Source: Actinernus sp. WN-2022
Taxonomy: Eukaryota > Cnidaria > Anthozoa > Actiniaria > Actinernidae
DNA length: 64,000 nucleotides
Assembly: GCA_030867875.1 (NCBI GenBank)
Contig: JAOWCC010001368.1
Location: forward strand, 2,728,965-2,792,964
Direction of reading: 5' to 3'
Both the position numbers and the translations under genes were made by a program. Shown here in pieces: positions 28,701-43,700 of this stretch (within the stretch, counting starts at the first letter, position 1; each line of letters starts with the position of its first letter). Below the pieces are notes generated by a model, which did no database searches, was not told the origin of the DNA, and saw nothing but the letters and a program-made list of their open reading frames with translations.

Positions 28701-31700
28701 CAATTCTTGTTTTCCTATCAAGTATTAACATTGTTCACATTGAGAAGTCGTTCCGATCCATTTGTTACAGATGTCGATGAATGTAAGAATAGTCCATGTA
28801 AGAATTCAGGCACGTGTACTAACACAGCTGGCAGTTATGAATGTACCTGTACTGCAGGATGGACCGGACAGACCTGTCAAACAGGTATTTGTGATTATAT
28901 ATCTTGTGATGGTGGTTGGGTGAATATTGATAAATTTACGATTATCAACGAGGTAACTGTACTTTTTGTTAGACCAAAAACGCGTGGGGTCTGGGAACGA
29001 TATATATTGCCACCGTCGCACCTTCTACAACGTTTTCCGAGTGCTGGTTTGTTAAGTCTCATGGAGGAATCTGAAACCTGACTGAAGACTAAAGAGTCTA
29101 TATGAATGGGGCTCTTTTTTTATGAGAGACGTTAGTGGGAGCCTAAGAGATCCTAGCAAGGTTTATGTTGATTTTTTCAAAAGACGTATTTTTCATTTTA
29201 CAACAGATGTGGACGAGTGTCCAACAAGTCCTTGTGCCAACGGAGGGACATGTTCAAACACGGTCGGTAGCTACACGTGTGCCTGCGTACCAGGCTGGAC
29301 TGGACCGACATGTGCTCAAGGTATACATCACCAATCAGCCAAACGTAATACAATATTGACTTAAAAGTGATTTTAAGTGATACTGATTACAGTGCGACTA
29401 CTGTAACCGGGGCCACAGAACGAGAACCAATCATATCAAAGCATTCCAATGAGAACCAATCACATTGCTGAATGATTGTTTGAGCCAATCAGTGTTGAGT
29501 ACAATACAATAGCATTTCAACTTGCTCGAAGAAAATCGTGTTTCTAAGTTGGAATGCTTTAATTTCGTTTTTGCAATCATGTGTTTAGTTCTCGTTGTCT
29601 AAGAGGCCGAGCCAGACAGTACCGCTCGAAACGAGCCACAGTATTGGCTTAGCCAACAATACAAAACACCCTAACCTTCAGAACGTGCAGTACAAAAACA
29701 ATAGAGCTAGATACTGACAGTATAAGGGTCCAATCAGAATACAAGCATCCCCAGTAGTCGCACAGTAAAGACTTCAAAATGCAGCAGTTCAACTGCCTTG
29801 TTTAGCTTGTTACTTTTCACCCAAACCGTCCCATAATACTCTCTTAAAGGCTATAGGCAGCCGGGCAGTTACAGGGAAACATAATTATGTGATATCTGTG
29901 AATTAATTTACACTCTTTTTTTGTTTCTCTCTATCTGATTCCAGACGTTAATGAATGTGTCAAGAGTCCTTGTCGTCATGGCGGCACATGTACGAATACC
30001 CAGGGTAGCTACTTATGCGCATGCGTCATCTCCTGGACAGGAGCGACATGTAATAAAGGTAATCAAGATTACAAACATGCGTAGTAAGCACATTTTATTT
30101 ATGTGCGGATATTTGGGAATGGGATTCAAACTTTTAAACATAACCGTTTACCTGGTCAGTGGTCAGTTTGACTGGTCAGGGGTCAGTGGTAAAGAGCCAT
30201 GCGGGAGGTCGCGGGTTCAAACCCTGGCCGGACCAACACTCACTTAAATTAACTAACCGCTAGTGAGCCAATTTCTTTCTTGAACTGCATCTCTTCACGG
30301 ATAATAAAACGTTAAATCGTACGGTCTCTCGGAGATCTCCATAGCTGGGCTCTGAGCCTGTTGAGGCTCTTCGCCCACCCATCGGGTGCTCGGCGGAGCG
30401 TAATAAATAAATAAACTCAGTTGCCGCCAAGTGGAACCAGACCTATCGCATCTGTGCTTATATTTTGGAGACCGAAATTCATTGCGAAATTCTTTACCAT
30501 TTCAGATGTAGATGAATGTCTTAAGAAGCCGTGTGCGAACAGTGGAAGTTGTACTAATACAGCAGGAAGTTTCAGCTGCTCTTGTGTTTCAGGGTGGGCC
30601 GGGGCGACATGCGGCCAAGGTATACACTTAACGGAAATGTTTAGAATTGGGTACCAAAATTGGTTGTCGGTAGGTTATTGGTAGGTTGTCGGCGAAAAAC
30701 CTGTCGGTAGGTCTCGGCTGTGCACGCCTTGAATGAGCAAAACTTCGGCGGTAGCGAGGGAGACAGGCAGTCACCTTGACTGTACATCGCGCCTCTGCTG
30801 TCGGTCGGTAAACAACCTACCGACAACGTATTTTAGTACCTAATCACCAGAATTGACAATACACCATATCGCTAGTCCGCCATGTTGGATCGTGTGCTAT
30901 GCACTCTGGGATGGAGACTTAGGTCTAAAGTGCGGGAAGTCGCGGGTTCGAAACCATGCGATTGCGTCCTTGGGCAGGGACGTATACGATTTTGCTTTCT
31001 TTCACTTCTAATCACTACTCTTCCTCAGTCTTTTAATCTATACGAGGGGGATGTAAAAAACCTGTTGTCATATTTTCGTAAACGAGTACTAGCAGGAGCC
31101 CATAACCAGGAGCGTCCATCCCGCATACAAGGCCTATGTCACAGCGTTTTCACAAGTTAGGCTATTTTTAGAACGGATTCCTGCTATTCTTGGGTTGCAG
31201 TCATTCCTAAGGGAATAAAATCACAAAAGCATAGCAACATAATTTTTTCCTAGCCGAGCGCCAGGAGTCCATAACCAGGATCGTCCACCTATGTCGTTTT
31301 AACGGTTATTTTTAGAACGGTTTCCCGCTATTTTGGGGAATTAAAAAATTATCACAAAAGCGTAGCCGCAGTTGGTTGGAATAACAAAAGTAGCTAATGA
31401 GGCATCTTTTGTTCCGCCACTGGTGCAACCAACTAATTGGCGAGTAAAATGATCTAAAAATAGCCCAACTTGTGAAAACGCTGTGACAGTTATATAGGAG
31501 ATATGGACGCTCCTAGTTATGGCCTCCTGTACTTGGGGATTGTCTCCGGACATATCAGCCTGGTATTCTGAGGTACTAACAAACACTCATGATTGTAAAC
31601 TGCACGGCAGCACATTGCGCCACAATAGCAGTCTGTCCTTGTGAAGCGCATTTGAATATCTTCATTTATAATCTATATGAGGGGAAGTAAACGAATCTAT

Positions 31701-34700
31701 TGTCTCCCAGCACATCAGCCTGTATTCTGGATGTACTAACAAACACTCATGATTGTAAACTGCACGGCAGAACATTACGCCACAATAGCAGTCTGTATCT
31801 AACAACAAGTCCTTCCTTGTGAAGCGCATTTGAATATCTTCATTTATAATCTATATGAGGGGAAGTAAACGAATCTATTGTCTCCCAGCACATCAGCCTG
31901 TATTCTGGATGTACTAACAAACACTCATGATTGTAAACTGCACGGCAGCACATTACGCCACAATAGCAGTCTGTATCTAACAACAAGTCCTTCCTTGTGA
32001 AGCGCATTTGAATATCTTCATTTATAATCTATATGAGGGGAAGTAAACGAATCTATTGTCTCCCAGCACATCAGCCTGTATTCTGGATGTACTAACAAAC
32101 ACTCATGATTGTAAACTGCACGGCAGCACATTACGCCACAATAGCAGTCCGCTATCTAACAACAAGTCCTTCCTTGTGAAGCGCATTTGAATATCTTCAT
32201 TTATAATCTATATGAGGGGAAGTAAACGAATCTATTGTCTCCCAGCACATCAGCCTGTATTCTGGATGTACTAACAAACACTCATGATTGTAAACTGCAC
32301 GGCAGCACATTACGCCACAATAGCAGTCTGTATCTAACAACAAGTCCTTCCTTGTGAAGCGCATTTGAATATCTTCATTTATAATCTATATGAGGGGAAG
32401 TAAACGAATCTATTGTCTCCCAGCACATCAGCCTGTATTCTGAGGTACTAACAAACACTCATGATTGTAAACTGCACGGCAGAACATTACGCCACAATAG
32501 CAGTCTGTATCTAACAACAAGTCCTTCCTTGTGAAGCGCATTTGAATATCTTCATTTATAATCTATATGAGGGGAAGTAAACGAATCTATTGTCTCCCAG
32601 CACATCAGCCTGTATTCTGGATGTACTAACAAACACTCATGATTGTAAACTGCACGGCAGCACATTACGCCACAATAGCAGTCTGTATCTAACAACAAGT
32701 CCTTCCTTGTGAAGCGCATTTGAATATCTTCATTTATAATCTATATGAGGGGAAGTAAACGAATCTATTGTCTCCCAGCACATCAGCCTGTATTCTGAGG
32801 TACTAACAAACACTCATGATTGTAAACTGCACGGCAGCACATTACGCCACAATAGCAGTCTGTATCTAACAACAAGTCCTTCCTTGTGAAGCGCATTTGA
32901 ATATCTTCATTTATAATCTATATGAGGGGAAGTAAACGAATCTATTGTCTCCCAGCACATCAGCCTGTATTCTGGATGTACTAACAAACACTCATGATTG
33001 TAAACTGCACGGCAGCACATTACGCCACAATAGCAGTCTGTATCTAACAACAAGTCCTTCCTTGTGAAGCGCATTTGAATATCTTCATTTATAATCTATA
33101 TGAGGGGAAGTAAACGAATCTATTGTCTCCCAGCACATCAGCCTGTATTCTGAGGTACTAACAAACACTCATGATTGTAAACTGCACGGCAGCACATTAC
33201 GCCACAATAGCAGTCTGTATCTAACAACAAGTCCTTCCTTGTGAAGCGCATTTGAATATCTTCATTTATAATCTATATGAGGGGAAGTAAACGAATCTAT
33301 TGTCTCCCAGCACATCAGCCTGTATTCTGGATGTACTAACAAACACTCATGATTGTAAACTGCACGGCAGCACATTACGCCACAATAGCAGTCTGTATCT
33401 AACAACAAGTCCTTCCTTGTGAAGCGCATTTGAATATCTTCATTTATAATCTATATGAGGGGAAGTAAACGAATCTATTGTCTCCCAGCACATCAGCCTG
33501 TATTCTGAGGTACTAACAAACACTCATGATTGTAAACTGCACGGCAGCACATTGCGCCACAATAGCAGTCTGTATCTAACAACAAGTCCTTCCTTGTGAA
33601 GCGCATTTGAAATATTGATATAGAATTTGCGCTATATCAATGAATACCTTTACCATTAACTATAAACACTGTCATTGTTGTAGTGTTGTTGATCAAACTT
33701 TTAAATGATATTACAGGGTATTTGCCTCATTTTGCACTTGTTATTAATTTGATAAATATTGTTTAGATGTCGATGAATGCAGAAACAGTCCTTGCGCTAA
33801 CAAAGGGACGTGTACTAATACGGCTGGTAGTTATAGTTGTGCCTGTGTGCCTGGCTGGCTAGGACATGACTGTAATAAAGGTATGAACACAAGCCATGTT
33901 ACAGATGGCGGAACAAACAATGTCATTGGGACCAATATCATATTCCATGGGGTGGTGCAAGTGGGCAGCGCTCTCACCACTGTGGCCTGGGCTCGAGCCC
34001 CGGTAACATGTGAATTGAGTTTGTTGGTATCTCGTCCTTGTTCTGAGGGTTTTTCTCCGGGTACTCCGGGTTTTCTCCCCTCTGCAAAAACCAACCGGTT
34101 AAATTCCAATTCAACCTGAGTCTGTAGTTTAGCTGAGTCGTTGATCAGACCGTATAGTTGTTTCAATCCCGTCAGTAAAATTCAGTGGCTTCAGTCGAGT
34201 AATCCACTGTATAGAAAAAAGATGACGCCTTGTCCTTTTACCCACAATCCTTTGCGCGCGAAAATCTTTAAATCCGTTATAAAATCGCTGTAGAGAGGTT
34301 TAAAAAAGGACAAGGTTAGCTAGTTAAGAGCGGCCGTCTGTAAATATCGCCTAAAGTAGGATGAAAAAAAATGAAATTCCTCAAACTTTCTCAGAATAAT
34401 GGCCTGGGTGAGTGATTCATATAAATATAACTTTTAGTTGAATCTGATTTTTATTTTCGCCAAACGGCGACAAAATCGGTTTTACGGCTCTTAGGACCGG
34501 TTTTTAGGAGATCGATACCACACATCGTTAACGGCTCGCCTAAAAATGAAAATAGAAATTTATAGCAATACTGTGCAGCTAAATACAAAGAAAAGATAAT
34601 GATTTCTCTTTTCATGGGTTGTTTATTACAAATTAAATATTTTATCAATTTTTCATTATTTTGTTAATTTTAGAAATTTTTGGTACGCAAAATAATGACC

Positions 34701-37700
34701 AAATTGAGAAGCTAAAATCTCCAATGATACATGACCTGGCTGTATTAGAGTATAACCTAGCGAAAGAGCAATGTTTCTTCTTCAAATACATGCAATAAAA
34801 ATTTTGGGCAATTAAAACTACGAATTTTCAGGGCATCAAACGCAAGTGACACCGACGTGAGAATACTCTCTTTTCTCGCAGCGTTCGAATGCACAGAATC
34901 TGAGATGAACAGAGGAAAAAAATACGATATCAACTTCTATCAGGTTAAATTTAATACTAAAGAAGCCTGGGTACTTTCAGATAGATTATATATCGGTTTC
35001 TACCAATTATGTACAAAATCAGTGGCTTTTAGCGGTATTTTTGCGATGACATATTGTTGAATCTTTACTCATGCCGGAGCGCCGACAACTTTCAATTGAT
35101 AGACTTCTAAGTCAATCCGAATGATCTACAGTTGAACTATTCACTGTTAGGAATGTTAAAAGTAATTATTATGGCTTAATATGTACCTTTCATGTGGTTT
35201 CGTAGAGAATTGGTAGCTTTATAAACAGGTCTGCCGTAGTTTAACTGTCAACAGCTGAGATTGCGTTACACACAAGAAGCCCGCTTTTTCGGAACAAATG
35301 AACAACGTCAGTTTACGAAGCTAGAAATCTATAACTGTGGATTTCTGATTTACATCAGTTCCGATCCGGGGAACTAGTTATATTCGATATAGGATCTCAG
35401 TGTAACTGGATTTGGCTTTTATTTTTGTCTTTGAGTTTCAAACTGTATATTGGACGGCAATCGACATGTTACAATTGCTGGGAGATGGAGGGTACTTGTG
35501 CGGCGTCGGCCAGGTGTGCGGAAAGTAGCTATAAGACTGTCAGAACTCTTTTTCCAAAATGTCGAAGAAAAGAGTGCCGGAAGTCACAAGTATCTACCTC
35601 TCATTATCTGAGTACGAGGTCCGTACCATACGTTATGGAGAATGAAATGAAAAAGTCTAAAAATATATAACCCTACCAATAAGTATGAAATATTTTGCCC
35701 TTCCCCCTACAGCCAACCCTTTTTTACGACCCTCTATTTTGGGGGGTTTGAAAATGTATGACACTCCCCATGCTAAATTATATCCCATATGCCCGTTTCT
35801 CCGATCGCAGCGACTGCTGAAAAAAAGTACTTGTCAATCGTAGCGATTATATCTTGCTATCAAATGGAACTGAACCGAACTATCGGGTACAACAATAAAT
35901 TCTATCCTGGGGATCGTAATCGCTATGACCGCTTGAGAGTAGATTCCATGTTACCACTACGATCGCTATAAGGGACCGGACATTATTTAGCGTTGGGGGA
36001 GGGGGACTACTAGATTTGTAGGGGGTCACGATTTTTTATGCTCCCATTTAAAGGGGGGGGGGGGGGGGTCAAATTTTTTTATGCTCCTCTTTTATAGGTT
36101 AAATATATTTATAGCTTATCTACGGGGAGGGTCATTATTTTGTGAGACCAGAGAACTGCAAGGTCACATTTTTTGGGGCAAGCCACAATGCAGAACTAGT
36201 AGGCCTTCCCACCCCCCTACCGCTAAATAATGTCCGGTCCCTAAAGCCGACTCACCTTTACAGCGATCGCAGCGAACGACCAAATGAAAACCAGCCTACA
36301 TTCGCGATGAAAGCAAACAATACGTATGGCATTATATATAAAATCTAAAAATAAACGATAACGATCCGGGTAATGGTCGACCTGTTTATGTCTAAAGTAT
36401 GATTTGTTTCGCTAAACACGCTGGAGAATGCAGGCACCGACTGTAGGAGGAAAAGTGTATCATGTGCCAAGCAGTACTAGTAGTAGTATAGAAGTATTTT
36501 TCTGGAAGTAGCTATTCAGTCTTTATCAGCAGTGAATATATTACTTTGATGTTAAAGAGATGTTGATTTATGTTCAAGTTCTGCCCAAAAAGACCGCAAA
36601 AATGTACCGAAGGCGCTTAGGACTTAGTATTCTGTTCTTCGTTCTATCTAAGCGCTTGTGCATGGGATCGTTTTGCGTTTTTTTTTAGCCGATCTAGAGT
36701 CATCCACTACTGATGAAGAAGACAACTCATTCAGGGACGGATCCAGGATTTTGTAAAAGTAAGAGTTTCATACCGAGAACCGAGGTTCTAAGCCCTAAAC
36801 ATCCCGAGGGCCGAGCCCCGAGGGATGTTTAGGGATTAGAACCGAAGGTTCGAGGTATGAAACTGACTTATATCACATTTGGCGAGGTTTTCTCAAATAG
36901 AAAGGAGGTTTAAAACTGAGTTATAAACCTCCCTGTAACAGTTATAAACCTCAGATTGACGATTTAATTAGTCTATTGTTCAACGGGTTTATACCAGAGA
37001 GTTTCACCCCTATGAAGAACAAAGAAAACCGTGTCAAGTGTGATATAAGGTGGGTTAAGCGAGTCATAGGGGGGGGGGTTGCAAAATAATAGTGTCATAC
37101 TAGAGAACTATACTTACAATATGTAACAGGTTTCATATGATATTTCTATGATAATTTTTCATGTCTGAGTAGCATACATTGAAATATGTATTTAGCTATT
37201 CATTTCTGAGTGATATCCAGAAGTAAGGGGTAACCCACTCCCTGGATCCGCCACTGTATGTCATCTATCATTTACCAATCATAAATGCGACATCTGTTTA
37301 AGTTCTTTGGTACCTTACCTACAATGTAAGTCAATATTCTTTCAAGTTTCCATCAATATTGAGTCTTTTGGGTTCGCGAGAGATTATCAAATTCAGCAAG
37401 TTTACTATCAATCAGCTGTTTTAATACCAGGCATGGAAGTATCCCGGATGGGGGAAGGGTAGCACTTGCAAAATTAATTAAATGGTAGAGGTGTGTGAAA
37501 AACGTAGCTGTGTTGGCTAGAAATAACTGACACCATAACTGTACGGTATACGCGTTGGTATAGAGCATGGGAGTCCGTTATGTGGCCATGGCTGTACCCT
37601 TTTTATTGAATTCTAATTAAAATAATTTAAGGGGACAACATAAGAATGAAGTTGACCACAATAGTAATCCGTGTAAGGCTCAGAAGACTGAGAATAATAG

Positions 37701-40700
37701 ACTGAGAAGAATGTCTGTTGACCGCATCGGATGATTTAGCCTTTGCTGCTATCTATACCATTTTGGCAGAGTCTAAATATAAATAAGCGTCCCTTTTTAA
37801 AATAGCAAAGTAATGTGACCTTCGATCTTAATGCATGTAATATGGTGGCTCAACTGGCCATGGTAAATTCGAAATCCGGTCACTATGCTAAATAAATCAG
37901 TCAGATATGTGAACCGGCAATATATTAATCACAATACGGGTACGTACGTATGTGCCGCCATGGGGTCCGATCCAGATCCGGTTTTCAGAGAAAGTATAGT
38001 TCCAAAACCCGATTTTCCAAGTTATTGTGAAAATGAACCCGGATTTATATTTTATTATTCCGAGTCGTCTATAACCTGTCTTTTTGTGAAAAACTCGTAC
38101 CCGGAAATCATAACCGCCACACAGTCCTCCTCCCACGGGCTCCATGGATTGTACAATCGGCAGGATAGAACTATAGATCGGTTTCCATATGTAGATCGTT
38201 ACGATCGCTATCTATGATCGCTGCGATCGTAACGATCCTATGGTAAACCGGGCTTTATAAAGTATGACTCGTTATCTCTCTAGCAATTCCAAACCTGCCC
38301 ACTCCTCCCCTCCCCTCCCCCCCTCCCCCCTCCCCCCCCCCCCCCCCCCCCCCCCCATTTGTGGAGCATTTGACTTTTGGGAATCAGAGCTTTGCAAATA
38401 CCTAACCGTGGGGCTTAGGAACGAGTGCAAATCTCTAATAAATATTGATGTAAAATCCGCAACCTTGACTCTCTTTCACCAATACACCACTTTCAATATA
38501 TGCTCCACTCGTCACACACAAAGGTTTCAGTATAATGATGCTCCAGGGTAATTAAATTAATTTTATTCTTTGTTCAAATAATATAATATATTTAATTTAC
38601 CCCGGAGACACATGTTGAAACCTTTGTGCGTGATAAGTGAAACATATATCGAACGTGGGCTATTCACCACCCCAACTATTATTTGCTGGTAAAATGCCCC
38701 ACCCTGGGACAGACTGCGCGGCCAAATGCTACACGTATACCGGGGGAGGGGGTGACAGATTTGGAATTGATAGATACATTAACTACTCTTGTTTGGTCAA
38801 CCTACATGGCCATGGCTGCAACACCATTAATCATAAAATTACGCTTGTGATAGGCAAGCGAAAAGTAAACTCACGGAAACCGAACCATAAATAACGCGGT
38901 TGCATTCACGTTTTTTTCACTCGGTGGCCATATTGGATCCAATGCGAGGTTTTGCTTGGCTAAACTCGTTCTAATATCCCTCAGTGCGAGGTTATAGCGT
39001 TACTAAAAACAAAACTGATTTTCTCGCTTTCGATCCAAGATGGCCACTGGGTGAAAAGATCGTAATTGCCATTTTAGAACTCCCGAGAGATTATTATGCG
39101 GCCGGCGTCAGCTTCGGAACCTGACCAGGTGTGCGGAAAGTAGCTATAAAACACTTTTTTTTCCCAAAATTTTGAGAAAAAAAGTCTAACGGATTGCTAC
39201 ATTTTTGCTTCAGAACCGTACTTGGGTTGCGAATTATAATAATCGGTCGGGCTCGCCAACTGGTCATACCAAAAGAGTCAAGAGACATAACATAAGTACT
39301 CCCGTCTCCCCCCTAAGGGAGATAAGGTTACGTGAAGCTTTGATTTCAATTGGCGACCAAACTCAAAGACAAAAAATAAATCCAGTGATACTGAGATCCT
39401 ACATAAAATATAACTAGTTTCCCGGATCGGAACGTAAACCAAAAGTCCATATATAGTTATATTACGCGTTCATATTTCCTGATAAAGCGGGCTTCCTGTG
39501 TGTAACGCAATCTCAGCTGTTGACAGTTGAACTACGGCAGTCTTGCATTTGACAACCTCTAGTTATACTACCGATTCTCTACAAAACCACATGAAAGGTA
39601 CATATTAAGCCATTACAATTACTTTTTAACATTCCTAACAGTGAATAGTTCAACTGTAGATCATTCGGATTGACTTAGAAGTCTCATAAAGGTAGTCTAT
39701 CAATTGAAAGATCGCAAAAATACGCTAAAAGCCACTGATTTTGTACATAATTGGTAGAAACCGATATATAATCTATCTGAAAGTACTCAGGCTTCTTTAG
39801 TGTTAAATTTAACCTGATAGAAGTTGATATAATATTTTTTTCCTCTGTTCATCTTAGATTCTGTGCATTCGAACGCTGTGAGAAAAGAGAGTATTCTTAC
39901 GTCAGTGCCACTTGCGTTTGGTGCCCTGAAAATTCGTAGTTTTAATTGCCCAAAAAAATTATTGCATATATTTGAAGAAGAAACATTGCTCTTTCGCTAG
40001 GTTATACTCTAATATAGCCAGGTCATGTATCATTGGAGATTTTGGCTTCTCAATTTGGTCATTATTTTGCGTACCAAAAATGTCTAAAATTAACACAATA
40101 ATGAAAAATTGATAAAATATTTAATTTGTAATAAACAACCCATGAAAAGAGAAATCATTATATTTTCTTTGTATTTAGCTGCACAGTATTGCTATAAATT
40201 TCTATTTTCATTTTTAGGCGAGCCGTTAACGATGTGTGGTATCGATCTCCTAAAAACCGGTCTAAGAGCCGTAAAACCGATTTTGTCGCCGTTTGGCGAA
40301 AATAAAAATCAGATTCAACTAAAAGTTATATTTATATGCCTCACTCACCCAGGCCATTATTCTGAGAAAGTTTGAGGAATTTCATTTTTTCTCATCCTAA
40401 ACGCTTTAGGCGATATTTACAGACGGCCGCTCTTAAGTGCTGTTGCCAATAATCTGTCATTGAAGAGATTTCTACGTGTTTCTTTTACTGTGTTAGGTTC
40501 GCAAGGGATTGTCAGGTCAAATGTACAGCCGCCATGTTTTATTGTACCATGGATTACTCTCGTACATACAGTTCACTGCGTCAGCAGCTGCTTGTTGCAT
40601 TGCTTCATCTAATGACAGAGAAGTGCTGAGACATCGTTTAGTTTTTCAGCAATCATGCAGCCTATACACGAGTCTATGCTCGTGTTTGTTGCTCTGACGA

Positions 40701-43700
40701 AGGGCTAGCGCTCGAAACGTCAACTGCTACTCGATCCCCACGGCGGTTAGCATACCTTAATCGACTTTTAGTTGATCGTAACAGTGTTTATCTTCCCCGC
40801 CGACATAGATCAACCTAGTTTTTACAGAAACTAGTCACCCATCGTATGCCTCTAGTTTACTATGTTTATTTTTTTTACAGATGAGAATGAGTGTCTTAAA
40901 ACGCCGTGCCAACATGCTGGTAAATGTACTAACACTGCTGGAAGTTACACTTGTTCGTGTATCCCTGGCTGGACTGGAGGGAACTGCGGCCGAGGTATTT
41001 AACAAATCTTTGTTGTGTTCATATTAGATTTTTCACTTAAGATACAATTATAAATAGCTTAGAGCTTACACGTTCAATGATTATTTGTTATAAAGATGTG
41101 GACGAGTGTCTTACCAAACCCTGTGTGAACGGTGGAACATGCTCCAATAGCGACGGGAGCTACTCGTGCGCATGCGTACGTGGTTGGACTGCACACACTT
41201 GTAATAAAGGTACTAATATATAGCACCAGGAGCCATTACCAGGAGCGTCTCCCATACTCGCCTGCGAACTTTGGAGAACATTTTCAAAAAAGTTATACGT
41301 TTTCGATGAAAACTACATCGTGGACGGGACATAAAAACGTAAAAACAGAATTGTGTTTTCAAATGAAAACTGTATCATGTAGATGGGGCCTACAAATTAT
41401 ATGGGAACACACTGGTTCACAAGTGCATAGCAGATGGGCGCTCCTGGTAATGGGCTCCTGATAAGGATACGTATTTGATTGCGCATTTGTTTGTTGTGGT
41501 TGTAGATCTGGAATAGTTGCTTTGGGTCGTTCAAACATTAAAACGAAGACTGCCGCACCAAAACATTATAATTCTTACCCCGGCGTGTTCGTATGATTTT
41601 CAGATGTGAACGAATGTCTTAACAACCCATGCGCCAATGGTGGAACCTGTACCAATAATGTTGGAAGTTATGCATGCTCGTGCGTGGCTGGGTGGACTGG
41701 ACCCAACTGTAAACAAGGTATGATGTCTGTTATGTCCATAATGTAGATTTGACTGATAGAACTGAACAACTACGGCGCATGCGCTAGCTGACGCGTAAAT
41801 CCGCATATCGTTTAGATATGAATGAGTGTGGATTATACTCACTATAGTTAGCTACTGAACTGAATCATGTATCGTTTAGATATGAATGAGTGTGGATTAT
41901 ACTCACTATAGTTAGCTACTAAACTGAATCATGTATCGTTTAGATATGAATGAGTGTGGATTATACTCACTATAGTTAGCTACTGAACTGAATCATGTAT
42001 CGTTTAAATATGAATGAGTGTGGATTATACTCACTATAATTAGCTACTAAACTGAATCATGTATCGTTTAGATATGAATGAGTGTGGATTATACTCACTA
42101 TAGTTAGCTACTGAACTGAATCATGTATCGTTTAAATATGAATGAGTGTGGATTATACTCACTATAATTAGCTACTAAACTGAATCATGTATCGTTTAGA
42201 TATGAATGAGTGTGGATTATACTCACTATACTGAGTTAGCTACTGAACTGAATCATGTATCGTTTAGATATGAATGAGTGTGGATTATACTCACTATAGT
42301 TAGCTACTGAACTGAATCATGTATCGTTTAATTAGATATGAATGAGTGTGGATTATACTCACTATAGTTAGCTACTGAACTGAATCATGTATCGTTTAGA
42401 TATGAATGAGTGTGGATTATACTCACTATAGTTAGCTACTGAACTGAATCATGTATCGTTTAATTAGATATGAATGAGTGTGGATTATACTCACTATAGT
42501 TAGCTACTGAACTGACTCATGTATCGTTTAGATATGAATGAGTGTGGATTATACTCACTATAGTTAGCTACTGAACTGAATCATGTATCGTTTAGATATG
42601 AATGAGTGTGGATTATATACTCACTATAGTTAGCTACTGAACTGAATCATGTATCGTTTAGATATGAATGAGTGTGGATTATACTCACTATAGTTAGCTA
42701 CTGAACTGAATCATGTATCGTTTAAATATGAATGAGTGTGGATTATACTCACTATAGTTATATATAGCTACTAAACTGAATCATGTATCGTTTAGATATG
42801 AATGAGTGTGGATTATACTCACTATAGTTAGCTACTGAACTGAATCATGTATCGTTTAGATATGAATGAGTGTGGATTATACTCACTATACACCTTATTC
42901 CAAAATGGCCGCCCTAATTTGCATATAGCCAGAAACTTTTCATATTTAGCACAATGAATATCACCGTTTATTAGGATACACCGTAGTAAGCAACATGGAA
43001 CAGTTCGATACTGTTGCTTCGAATAGCTGCAAATATACCTGTATTTTCAACCTAGAAAAATCATGAAATCGAGGCAATATGGTCCACACTCATCTCTGGC
43101 CATATAAAACTCTGTAAATTGAAATCTCTGTAAATTGTTTGTTCCAGCATTCATTACGTTGATCTCATGGAAAGAATAACGTAATGAATGCTGGAACAAA
43201 CAATTTACAGAGATTTCAATTGACAGAGTTTTATATGGCCAGAGACCTTATTGCCTCGATTTCATGATTTTTCTAGGTTGAAAATAAAGGTATATTTGCA
43301 GCTATTCGAAGCAACAGTATCGAACTGTTCCATGTTGCTTACTACGGTGTATCCTAATAAACTGTGATATTCATTGTGCTAAATATGAAAAGTTTCTGGC
43401 TATATGCAAATTAGGGCGGCCATTTTGGAATAAGGTGTATAGTTAGCTACTGAACTGAATCATGTATCGTTTAAATATGAATGAGTGCATGTGGATTATA
43501 CTCACTATAGTTATATATAGCTACTAAACTGAATCATGTATCGTTTAGATATGAATGAGTGTGGATTATACTCACTATAGTTAGCTACTGAACTGAATCA
43601 TGTATCGTTTAGATATGAATGAGTGTGGATTATACTCACTATAGTTAGCTACTAAACTGAATCATAGGTATCGTTACGTTTAGATATGAATAAATGTGGA

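Larger units (their letters stand above)
30883..33660 (+). mobile_element. SINE with an inserted MITE and an inner tandem expansion
   Basis: Head with B-box cgcgggttcgaaacc (30941-30955) and cttgggcagggacgtata, shared with the SINE at 52240-52520. After 31060 a caggagccc MITE interrupts it. The body then repeats about 12 times, and the tail (agaatttgcgctatatcaatg) follows at 33619 on. Confidence 0.7.
34324..40436. mobile_element. 6.1 kb transposon with ~1 kb inverted arms
   Basis: TTAAGAGCGGCCGTCTG at the left mirrors CAGACGGCCGCTCTTAA at the right. The arms match over about 34324-35430 and 39360-40436 with indels (shared blocks: gattttgtcgccgtttggcg, gagattgcgttacacacaag, gttccgatccgg). No transposase frame is seen in 35430-39360, so it is non-autonomous or badly decayed. 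TTAA at both edges may be the target duplication. It sits in the intron between EGF-19 and EGF-20. Confidence 0.75.

Noticed and set aside
31536..33612. CRISPR-like direct repeats
   Set aside because: Units are contiguous 177/178-bp copies with no unique spacers, in a eukaryotic intron.
37885..38217. 110-codon plus-strand open frame
   Set aside because: Lies in the interior of a transposon, has no recognisable domain, and its end is a gatcgt palindrome.
34451..40375. The same ~50-residue peptide encoded in both arms of the 6.1 kb element
   Set aside because: The match follows from the arms being inverted copies of each other, so it is no independent sign of coding selection.
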